Shown: one piece after another, positions 49,901 to 61,900 of the stretch
How positions within the stretch are numbered: the stretch's first letter is position 1
Layout of the letters: each line of letters starts with the position of its first letter
NCBI RefSeq assembly: GCF_003265705.1
Contig: NW_020312867.1
Span: forward strand, 5,863,230-5,927,229
Length of the DNA stretch: 64,000 nt
Source: Callorhinus ursinus
Lineage: Eukaryota > Chordata > Mammalia > Carnivora > Otariidae
Direction: 5' to 3'
The notes under the pieces: generated by a model
The model's database searches: none
What the model was told of the DNA's origin: nothing
Seen by the model: the letters and a program-made list of their open reading frames with translations, nothing else
Position numbers and translations under genes: made by a program

Positions 49901-52900
49901 AAGGGGTCTGGGGACTCCAGAAGATCACATGGCACCCCCCCCGACAGGTACTCACCACATCGATGAGGCAGATAGTGGTCTCGACGTCATTGGGCTGGGA
50001 GACCATGACCTCAGAGGTGGCGAACACCTTCACCAGTGCCTTGTCCTTCTGCAGTGTCACTGAAGGTGGGTTCGGCACCTGGATCCTGATGGTGAGTGGG
50101 CGGGACTCAGGGTACTGCTGGAACACCTGGGGGTGGACACCAGGCCAGAGTGAGTGGGGCCCTGGGGAGTGGGGGTGCCCAGTGGGTCATCAGCCAACCT
50201 CTAAACACATGGCCCAGGGTCTCAGACTGGGCACCCTCAGATCCAACAGCATCTCTCGAGCCCTACAAAACACATGCAGGGTCTCTGACCTGCTGCTGGG
50301 TTTGGGCAGGGGGGCTGCCGTCTCCAAGCCTCTCATGTAGGGTTACTGGAAGAATTAAATGTGGGGGTGACAGCAAAGCTCAATGCTTTGTCCAGAAATG
50401 CTCAGAACCTGCTGCTGAGCAAGATGGATTCGTCTGGACATTCACGATTGCATCGAATCATCGTAACAACTCCATGGGGTATTTTTTCTCCATGTTACAG
50501 ATAAAAAAAACCTGAGGCTCAAGCAAATTGTCTATGGCCGGCAGGAGAGCTGAGGTTCCAGCCCAGGTCTATGTTACTCAGAAGCCCAGGCCTCCCTCCT
50601 CTCCTGCTGCCTTTGGATGCCCCACCTGGAATGAGAAAGTTCACAGTTTAGGGGGCTTCACAGCGAAGTCCCAGAGCGAGGCCTACCTGGATTGGCTGGG
50701 GTCTCTGGAGACCCACGGTGGGAGGAATCGGAGCCTGTTTGCTGCAAATGGACTCCCCAAAAGCTAATTAGCTAAAGGGACAATTCATCAAGCAATCAGT
50801 TCCCATATTTGCTGAATAACTGTTTTATCAAAAAATTTATTTTAAGGAATGCTCTTCTTTCTTCTTCTTTTTTAAGATTTTATTTTTAAGTAATCTCTAC
50901 ACCCAATGTGGGGCTCGAACTCATGACCCCAAGATCAAGAGTCACACACTCTTCTGACTGAGCCAGCTAGGTGCCCCTAAGGAACACTTTTCTTAAATAT
51001 ATTAAATTGACATAAATATGTGGGAAAAACTACAAAGTTACTTTGAAAAGAATTCCATGTAAATGGAAACTTCCATGTGCAATGCAGCAGTGTGGATTCT
51101 GGTCCTGAGAAGGCTCTATTTGTTTTCTTGAACACATTCAAGGTGAAATTCTTTTTTTTAAAGATTTTATTTATTTATTTGAGAGAGTGAAAGAGCACAA
51201 GAGGGGGAAGGGTCAGAGGGAGAAGTAGACACCCCACTGAGCAGGGAGCCTGACGCGGGACTCGAGCCCAGGACTCCAGGATCATGACCTGAGCCAAAGG
51301 CAGTCGCTCAACCAACTGAGCCACCCAGGTGCTCCAAGGGGAAATTCTTTTGAACAAACTGGGTCTATTGGCAAATCTAGTAAATTCAGCCAAATGACCA
51401 CTTAGTGGATTCACCCTTTGGCAATCTGGCTTTTGACAAGTCAATGACTTGGTGAATTGGCTTTTCACAAAGGGATTTTCAAGATAGCTGGAGGGACCTA
51501 CCCCAGCATACACAGTCTCCAACAATAAGCAACACCTTCTTCTCAGGGACGTGGAGAGTCCCCCTCCAACTCTCCCCACAGCAGCAGGAGACCAGGGATG
51601 CCCCTCCTCATTCTGATGAAGCCTCTCCTGGTGACTCCACCCCAGCCTAGGTCTCCAGGAGACATTCCTCTGTGTCCAGCCTGAATCCTCCCCCTGCTGC
51701 AGACCCAGCCCCATTTCACGGCCTGAGTCCCTGCTCTAGCCCAGCTCTGCTGCTGCCTCGTTGTGTGACTTCTTTGAGCCTCTGTTTCCCTGTCTATAAA
51801 ATGGATTGCTCCTCTCTTCCGGCCCCATTAATGCAGGGGAGGGAGGGTAATTAAAGCCAAATAAAAGAGTGCACTCTTAAATTTTTTTCATAAGCTGTAA
51901 GGTGCAGTGCACATAAGAAGTGGCGCAATAAATAAAAGGTCCTGTTGACTGAGGGCTCTCCCTGCCTCCCAGGGCTGCCACCATTCAGGACATTAGATAA
52001 TGGTGCTCTGCCATTCAGCTTCCAACCACACGAGGGTGATAGTGACCATTTGTTGAGTTGGGTCTCCCTTCCTGCCTCTGAATTACAACCAGAAGCAGAA
52101 CAGGTAGAACAGAGAAATGTCTAAAATGGTTCTAGATTACAGCAATCCTTCATACATGCATGACACTTACTATGTAGGAAACTTTTTGCTTCCAGGTGCA
52201 GGGTAACAGGCTTGGGACCCGCACTGGGACAGGCACTGGGGTCAGAAAGGCCTTTGTTCCAACAGTACCTAGCTACTAACCTGACAAGAGTCCCACTTGC
52301 TCCCACCCCTTTAAAAAAGGTTTTGTTACTATTAGCAAGAACAATAACAGTGAACATTTATCAAATGCCTTCTCTGTGCCTACGTTCAGATCCCAGGTTC
52401 ACAGCCACACAGTGAAGTGGGCGTTGTTATCCTTTTTTTCCAGATGAGAAAACTGAGGCCCAGCGAGAAGTCATTTGCCTACAGTAGCATGGTTGAGACA
52501 TGCTGAGCTAGAATTCAAAATCATGTTTGTCTACTCCAAAAACCTGGCTCTTCCCACCTGCATGTGCTCTGTGTCAGCATCTTTACATGAATTATCACCT
52601 CATCACCCTTAGTCTGTTAGATGAAGCTGTGGAGTGGGAGTTAGCATCCTTTTTTGACAGATGAGGAAGCTAAGGCTCAGAGATGTTAAGACTCTTGCCT
52701 GAAGACACACAGCAACGAAGTAGCCAGGCCAGGATTAGACCTGTGCAGGCCAGTCTACTGCTAGAGCTCAAGGTCTTTCCACCTCAACCCTCCATGCTCC
52801 CTCTCTCATAAGGATTTGGATACCACACTTCGCCACTGCACTCCTAAGGAGGGTGTCAGGTTGCCCCACCCTAGTGCTGAGTGTCTCCCCTTCTGACCCA

Positions 52901-55900
52901 GTTCCTGGGACAGTTGGAAGGAGGGTAGCGCTGAAGACAAGGGGACACATCTGTCTTACATACCTTGGGAATCAAAGCTCCCAGCGTGGACGTGGTAAGA
53001 GGAGGAAGCTCTTCAAACTACAGGACAAGAAGAAGGGTCATGTGAGTCCCTGAGGTTATGGGGACAGATGGGAGTTGCTAACATAGTGATTAAACTCCTA
53101 CACACCCTCAGACAACCAGTGGGGGGCATCTTCTTCTCCTTAAAGACCACTTGGGGGGCCCTGCCTGTCCAAAAGCAACCACCACACTGATCATGGTGGC
53201 TGTTTGTGGTTAAGTGGACAGGGCCAGCCACTTAAGCTCACCACAGACCTGACTCTTTCTCCTCTAAATGTAATTCTTGATTAAAACAAGGTGAGCATCA
53301 GTGAGTCCACGTGCATAACTCAGTGTCCACTAAATGCATAATTCTGCCATATCTTTGAACAACCTGTACTATTATTTACTTAATGTTTTCTTTCAACTGA
53401 CTTGCTTTTGAAAACCTCAAATACTAAAAAATGGAAAGCCAGTACCATTTGACAGAAAGAAATGGCAACTGGAAAAGCAAATACAATAAAAACGAAATAA
53501 TGCCATTACATTCTGCTTGGATATCATTGTCTGCGGAGGGCTATGGCTATGAGTTCTGTTCTCTCTGAGTTAAAAAGAGGATACTTAAAAGTGCAAGAGA
53601 GGGTTAACTATATACTAGCACTAAACGGAGGCTTTCCTCTTGATGGAACCAAGAAGGACACAATTCATATGGTGGTTTTTTTTTTTTAGAACATCTTATT
53701 CTTAGCAGATAGACATAAATTTATGGAGTGAAATGTCATGTTTCCAAAAACTTAAATTGTTCAACAATAGCTAGCTAGCTAACTAGATGATAGATAGGTT
53801 AGATAGATGGATGAATGGAAGGACGGATGGATGAGAAGATGGATAGATAGAAGGATGGATGGATGGATAGATGGATGGATGGTTAGATAGACAGATGGAA
53901 GGATGGATGGGTGGATGGGTGGATGGATGGATGGATGGATGGATGGATAGATGGATGGTTAGATAGATGGAAGGATGGATGGGTGGATGGATGGATGGAT
54001 GGATGGTTAGATAGATAGATGGAAGGATGATTGGATGGACAGAAAGATGGATGGAAGGAAGGAAGGATAGAACGATGGATGTATGGATGAGTAGCTGAGT
54101 GAGTAAGCAGATGGATGGGTGGATTGGTATACATGAAGCAAATATGGCAAAATATTAACTGGTGAATCTGGGTGAAGGATATTTGGGCATTAATTGTGTT
54201 ATTTTGTAACTTTTCTGAAGGCTTGCAATTTTCACAAGAAACGGTTTGGAAAGAAAATTACTCTGGATCATACCTTATTCTTATATATGATTTAGTTTTT
54301 TAATATCAATGTTTACCAAGTAAAAGGATTCCAAGCATTTATATTGGTATACATATATAGGAATATATATCATGCTTTTAAAGAAAGATTGGCATAGAAT
54401 TAAATAGAACTGAATATGATTTGATGTTATTTCATGCCCTGGCTGTGAGTCACCTAAAATCACCCTAGGCACCATGCTTTGGTAAACACTGACATAATTA
54501 ATACACGTCCGTGAGTGGGAAATGAGTGAGGGATGGACTGTCTACTACTACTGTTCTTGCTTTAAAGCAATCTCCCCAAGTCTGTGGGGACTAGACAGGA
54601 TCAGTGGGGAGCTCTTTGTTGCCCAGCCCACCTCTCAGTGGGGCCGTGACTCACCATGCCATTGGTGATGTCGATATCCAGTGCCCCCTGCTTCTGCAGG
54701 AGGGCCAACACTGAGCCCAGGAAGTTGGCAGAAATGGCCAGTTGCGAGTTGGTGTTGTTGCCCATGGGGGGCAAGTCTGGCATCTTCTGTCTGGGAGACA
54801 TGGCTGGCCGCCCCAGTGGATAGTCAATGAGCTCTCCTCCAGCCTCCCCAACCAGAGTCTGGAGAAGCAGAGAGGAAAGGGGTCACAGGGAGGGGTACAG
54901 GGAGATGAGTGGAGGAGGAGGCTGAGACTGGGTGAGGTCCTGAATCTGCCGCCAGGCAGCCTTCCTCGATTAAACCCACTGGGACTGAGTTACCCTTTCT
55001 TTTATGGCCCCCAGCTCTCCTTCATTTGTGATGGAATGGAACCTCTTGCAGTTCTCACTTTATGGCCACTTACAGCCATCTTTTGCTTTCAATACATGTG
55101 TGACATAGATTCTTCCCCACTCCGTCCTGCCAAAACGAGTCAGCATATTTATGAATCTGCAAAATGCCATGGCATATCTACACTCAAAAGACCAGACACA
55201 TTTCCACAGTCGGCAGATGCTGTGTGGTCTTCCCCGGGGACTTCTCCACCTCATGGAGAGTCACTCTGTCCCTACTGCCCGGGTCAGGCCCCACCACCAT
55301 CTCATGACCCCCACCATGGCACCTTCCCACACCCTGTTCCCTCCCCCACACTCTTCTCTTGTTATGGCCCACTTATCTGGCAGATCTCAGCTTAAGTGTC
55401 ACTTCCTCCATGAAGCCCTCCATGACCTCCCTGGGTACATTGTATCTCCTTGCTTCAGGCTCTGATATCCTGGGACCCTCTTTCACGATCTTTGTGTCTT
55501 TGAGTGACTCTTGGATGGCCTATCCCCTCCAATAGGTTGTAAGCTCCATTAAGGCAGAGATCTTACCTTGTTCACCAATGCCCCTCCAGCCCCAGGCCAG
55601 AGTCTGGCAAACAGCAGGTAACCAACAAATATCTCTTGGACGGCTATTGTTTATGAATAGACTAGGTGTGCCTGTATACGTGTGCACAAGTAGGCTATGT
55701 CTGTGGCAGCTTGGGTGTGCACCTGCAGCTCTGTATCTGATTGAGCATTGGGCGGGCGGGGGGGAAGCATCCATGTTGGTACAGCCCAGGGGGAGCACCC
55801 ATGCGTGTGCCCCTTGCAGTTAGGGGCCAGATTCGGTGGTGTGCTGGAACCAGCTCATGCCAGCTCATAAGCACTCTTGTGACATTCTACGCTTGTCTTC

Positions 55901-58900
55901 CCAACTCTTCACTCAGTGATATCAAGTTGGTAGCTTGAAATGGGCCACGGTGGCAGTATTTAGACCATGGAAATCAGCTAATGCTACAAATCAGGACTTT
56001 TTTTTTCTTTTTTTTTTTTTTTTTAAATCACGGATTGCCAGTTGCTAGTGATAATCAGCACTCTACTGGCCGGATTCATTCCTTCAGGAAACCCAAGTCC
56101 GTAGTAGCAGAAGGTAGACTGCTTGGGTTTAGATCCCAGGCTCACATTTATTCGCTGTGTGACCTTGGGCAAGTGGCTTAACTTCTGTGACTCTGTTTCC
56201 TCAATAAGAGTTCACCTTATTATGTCATATGGTTGCTGTGAGGATAGACTGAGTTAATCTACATCAAACACTTAGAATGTGCCTGGAAAGCAGTAAGCAC
56301 TTGGTAAGTGTTGGCTGTGATTGTGTTTTCTGATGCGGCTCCTAGAAGGTCCTCAAGTCATCAAAAGAGGGTCCTGTTCAAACGTTGCTTCGCAGACATT
56401 GAGTAAAAGCCCATGGGTCTGGCGCTCACACCCGTGCCCACCTCCCCTTGCCCCGAGGCCCCGGCACTCACATTGAGGTCCAGCTCCAGGAATTCCCCAG
56501 TCACAAGCGGGAGGCTGGAGAAGGTATACTGGACACTTCCCAATATCCCCAGAGGAACCAGAGCTGCAGGCAAACGTGGGGGTCACGGGGAGCCCCCTTG
56601 ACCTCCCGAGATGACTTCCCTCCTTGTGCCCCAAAGTAGGCAGAGCAGCAAGGTTCCAGATCCAGACAGCATGCAAAGAGCCAGAGTTCTGGGTTCAAAT
56701 TCCAGCTCTGCCTCTTCCTTGCTGTGTGACCTTAGGCAAGACACTGCACCTCTCTGAACTCCAGGTTCCTCCTCTGTAAAATAGGCTTAATATAACTCCT
56801 TGGACTATACTGTGGGGTCCATGAGGGTCTGGATATCGATAAGTTTTGTAAACTGTGAAGGACTGTGACCAGGGAAGACGTTTTAAGATTCCATAATGTG
56901 GTGCTTCGTTGAAGTGGGGATTTCCCTGACTGCTTGTGACCAACAGCCGCATCATCTGGGCTCTTCCTCCCTTGTTCCTGGCCACAAAGGGAGAGAACTT
57001 TACCTGTCTGGGAAAGCCATCCTCAAACTGCTTGGGGTCTCGAGAGATGGGACTGCTACCCCAGAAGGCTGTGCTGTATTGCTGCAGAAACTATAGCCCT
57101 TCATAAGTCAGGTGCCTCCATTATGTTGTGGTCTATATGAAAGGAGATCCCTGAAACATGCCGTGTGTGAACTGCACAACTATATGGGGCAGGTTTGCCT
57201 TCAGGAATGTTCACTCAGAAATCTTGGATCATGGGGTGGTGTTGGAGCCTGGTTCTGAGGACCTGGACAGTCTCCACGGTGTCTCCTGCTCTTCACTCTC
57301 CAAACCCTCTGCGGGATGAAGCCAACCCCCCATTGTAGAGATGAGGAGCCTGGAAAGTCTTTCCAAGTCCACACCGTTGTCAGGGCAGAGCCAGGACTCA
57401 AACCCAGCCTCCCTGTCCCAGTCCAGAGCCTGAGCCTCCAGGGCCAGATGGGAGGCTCCTTCCTCCGGGGGGATGTCTGGCCAGGTAGCCTCTCTCTTGT
57501 GGCATCAGCCGCACCACACTCTGAGGGCCTGAGTGGGTGTGCCCCCACCACCCTGGACCCTCCTCCCAGACATGCTATGTCCCCAGTGCTTTCCATGGCT
57601 GGGCCCAGATCAGGGCTGGCAGATGTCGGCTGAATGAAGCAAAGCAGGAAGGACTTACAGTCCACGAGACCCAGCTGGTCGTTGACAAGACCCAGCACCA
57701 CGTCCACGATGGGGCAGAGCTGTAAGGGGAGAGGGCATGAGGTTCCAGCGATGGGGCTAGGGTTGGGGAGGGAAGCACGAATACTGACAATAGCTAACAT
57801 TTACTGCCTGCTTGCTCTGTGCCCGGCACGGTCCTCCCCGCAACCCTATGGGGAAGGCTCTCTCCTAATCCCCGTTTTATAGCTGGGAAAACCAAGACTC
57901 AAAGAGGGCATATGACTCACGCAGCTCGCAAGTGCCCGAGCCGGGACTCAAACCAGAACTGTGTGACTCTTAAGCTCCACTTCCTTATCCCTTCACTAAT
58001 CTGTCCCTCCATGGTCCTCCAGGTCCTCCCCAGATCCCCAAGAACATGTTCCAGCCCTCTGGCTCCCTCCATCCCTCTGGGTCACCTGCATGCCCACAGG
58101 GATGGGGGCTGGACTGTGGTCCCTCAGTCTGGGGAAAGTCTGTGCTTCTAGCTTCCCATCCCGGGATGGGTTCTTACCAAGTCAGGGAGGACGTTGGCCA
58201 GCACTCGGTTCACTAAGTTGTCCACGAGGTTGGGGAGAAGCCTGAGGAGAGAGGAGTGGAGGGGAGGAGGGAGCTCACCAAGCTTGTCCACACTTGGGGT
58301 CCCTGGCCAGGCCCTGAACAGCGAGAACTGGGAAATTGTTCTGAAAGCCAGAAGGACAGTGGCTGGGCCTGCCTGGACAGGTGACCCTGGCAAATTGCTT
58401 GGCTTTTCATTCAACATTCACTCGTTTGTCCATCCATCCATCCATCCATCCATCCATCCATCCATCCATCCAACAAACAAATGCTCCTTGAACTCTGCAA
58501 TGGGTCAGGCCCGATTTATGGTGCAAAGTCGTTCCCTCCTGCTCATTTGCCCCTCAGTGGGCTGCTTGCTGCCGCTTTGTGCCGTCTTCCTAAAGGGAAA
58601 TGAATGTATTACTTGATTCAAGCACCTAGCACAGTGTCTGGTGCATAGTAGGTGCTCAATTAATGTTTGTGGGAGGGAGGGGAGGAGAAACCTGGCCAGC
58701 AAAACGTGCTCATGTGGTCCGCAAGAGGAAATGAGTTGTTGGTGTTGAAAAGCTTGGGACATGTGATCGGTTCTACAGATAAAGAAACGGGTCCGGAGAA
58801 GTGGTCCAGAGCAAGTTCTAAGTCCATACCAGCTGTAAACTAACTGTCCTAACCGGTTAGTTGAGAGGGGGAGGAGATCACGGTGTTGATGCATAGACAA

Positions 58901-61900
58901 GACACAGAGATGGACAGACAGACTTGTAAGGCAAGCATGTGTTTCCCGAGGCCCCTCAGCGACGGGAAGGTGAGTGAAACATGTGTCACTCACAGAGTGT
59001 CACGGACAGCTTGGCCCCTTAAAAATCCATCTGTCTCTGCCCCCGCTGAACACTCCCTGTGTCCACCCACGTTGTAGCTGACCGTCCAGTGCTTGCCAGT
59101 TTGACAGAGCAAAGAATTTCTTGAGATCGTGTCCTAATTAGAACATTCCACTATGCATTTTGGTCTCCTTTTCAAGTGGATGCACACCTCGAGGGGCCTT
59201 GTCTTGGTTCCAATTCTCCTTGCAGGGTAAGACCCTTGAGAATGCACTTGCACGTTTACCCATGCATGGGTGCGTGCGTGTGTCTATGTGTGTGGAGGAG
59301 GGATCATCTGAATTTAATCTGTGTACATTCAGGGCACAGACTGTTTTCTCTTTCTGGGAAATTATCTGGCGGATACATCAGCCCATGTTTAAAATGTATA
59401 TAAACAGTTATTCATTGCAACCTGTTCGTCAGAGCAGAAGATTAGGCAGATCGCCATGTCCCCGCCCCAGGGGACTAGACAAATACATGGTGTTTCGTCC
59501 AGACAGTGGAATAGTACATGGCCGTAAAAACGACAAGGAAGCTCTCAATGTTCAAATACAGAAAAATCTCCAAATAGAGTAAATGAAAAAGACAAAGTGC
59601 AAAATGGTGTTTATAGGATGTGCCCATTTGTGTTAAAAGGAGGGTTGGGAATGAGAATCCACATTCATGTTTGCTTCATTTGTAGAAAGGAATTGGAAGG
59701 AGAATCAAGAAAGAAGCACAGTGAGCTTGCTGGGGAGGCGCAGGTGGGAAGCAGGGTGGGAAGGGGGCTCTTCAGTCTGTGCCTTTTAATTTTTTATATA
59801 TATTTTTAAAGATTTATTTATTTATTTTAGAGAGAGAGAGCAGGAAAGGGGCAGAGAGAGAGAGAGAAAGAGAATCTCAAGCAGACTCCCCGCTGAGTGC
59901 ATAACCCAATGCGGGGCTCAATCTCATGACCCTAAGATCATGACCTGAGCCGAAATCAAGAGTCAGACACTCAATCAACTGAGCCGCCCAGGTGCCCCTA
60001 TTTTTTTTTTTTATATTTTGAACCATGTATTACCAAATATATTTCCTAGTGAAAATGTGAATGTAAAAATCTGTGAGGTTTCTGGGTCTCTACCTCCTCT
60101 CCTCACCAAAATATCAGGGACCAATTTTCTCTGTCCTTACCTACCCTAGAGCAGAAACAAAGACTCAGAGAAGCTCACATGAATCAGAAATTCTTGAGTT
60201 CAAGTGGCATAATGAGTTTTCTACTTTTGAAGTCTAGGTAGATGGGGCGTCTGGGTGGCTCAGTTGGTTGGGCGACTGCCTTCGGCTCAGGTCATGATCC
60301 TGAAGTCCCGGGATCGAACCCTGCATTGGGCTCCCTGCTGAGCAGGGAGTCTGCTTCTCCCTCTGCCCTTCCCCCCTCTCATGTGTTCTCTCTCGTTCTC
60401 TCTCTCTCAAATAAATAAATAAAATCTTTAAAAAAAAAGTCTAGGTAGGATGAGCACTAGGTAGGAGAAAATATTGATAACACAGGAGGGGAAGGAGTAG
60501 GGGGTCAGAGGTCTCGAAGAGAGAAGCCAAAGAAGCATTTCCCATGATGAGGGCCAGGGAGTGAAGAGAAAAGGAAGCTCTGAGCGGCCCTGATGTGCCC
60601 TCATCCGAGACCATTACCTGGGGACAGCGTACCCCTCAATACATGGACACTTGAAACCTCTCTGGACAGAGTATGGGGACTTGGCCACTTTATGAGGAGG
60701 GCATAACAGAAAAAACCCAACCCTTAACCAAGGTTGCATTGGACAGAACCCATTGGGACATTTCCCCATGAGTTAGGGCTCCAAGAGACACAAAACTCCT
60801 GCTAGACATATATTCAGAAAACTCTTAAAATGTACCAGATTCTGTACTGTTTTGCATTCATTATCTCAATTCCAAAGGGAAAAAAATTACCCCCATTCCA
60901 CAGACAAAGAAGCTGGAGCACAGAGAGGGCAACAGAGTTGCTCAGAGTCACACAGCAAGGAATAGTGGAGCTGAGGTTTGAACTGAAGGCTGCTTCTAGA
61001 GCCTTTACTCGTAACCATATGATTTGTCAAAGACAGACCACTTCACCATCCCCTAAGGCACTCCACTGCCCACTGGTACTCACCCTCGAAGCAGCTTGAC
61101 TTTGATACCCCCCAGGAGGGTGTCACATCGCTCAATAACTAGCCTAGGGTAGCCCGTGCGGTCCATGGTCAGCCGGACCTTGGCAGTGATGTTCACTTCC
61201 ACAGCGATGTCCAGGAAGCCAATGAGACTGGAGGAGATCATGGGGCCGGTGAGACTGTGAGTCAACCTCGACTGCCAGGCAGTTCAGCTTCATTCAGTTC
61301 TACACAGCACCTTGCATCTTGGCCTCTGTGCTTGCTGTCCCTGCCTCTTTCTTTTGTGCATCTATTATGCTCCTTGCTCATCTCCAGGGGTCCCAAACCG
61401 GAAGGCTTCCCTGGTCCCTCTACATATGTGAACAAATTCTATCTCTTCCTTAGTCTATGAGGGCTTCCTTCAAAGACTAGGAATAGGGGTCAATAAATGA
61501 ACTCTATACATAAATTCTGGTTTCCAAGGTGACTACCCATTGACCTAGCTTTATAGATGTGACCTCATCCCATGGGCAGAAATCAACACAAAAGTCCACT
61601 CTGTGAGGTTCTCGGATAAGCACCTACTTTGTGGCAGGCACTCTTCAGGGAGACATTTGCTTGCCTTCCTTCACCTGTGGCCACAGCCACTTGGAAAAGG
61701 AGGTGTCTTTATGTCCATTGCAGGAGAAGACACTAAGGCTCAGTGACATGAAGGGGCTGACCCGAGGTTACACAGCTTTAAAGAGAGTCAGGATTCAAAC
61801 CCAGGCTGTCACCTGTCTCCAGCCTCCCAGAGCTTAACAACCATGCAGGCTACCTTCACGGCTGACAAGAATGACCTGAGCCCAAAAATATAAGCCACAT

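Noticed and set aside
51175..51714. 179-residue minus-strand open frame
   Set aside because: Its end is a reversed CAN SINE and the rest has no splice sites or domain; it lies in a BPIFB4 intron.
53883..54134. Open frame of repeated His-Pro-Ser-Ile residues
   Set aside because: Translation of a GGAT microsatellite; no start context, exon boundaries or non-repeat flank.
4735..60436. tRNA-like sequences within the SINEs
   Set aside because: They are tRNA-Lys-derived SINE heads with A-rich tails and target duplications, not functional tRNA genes.
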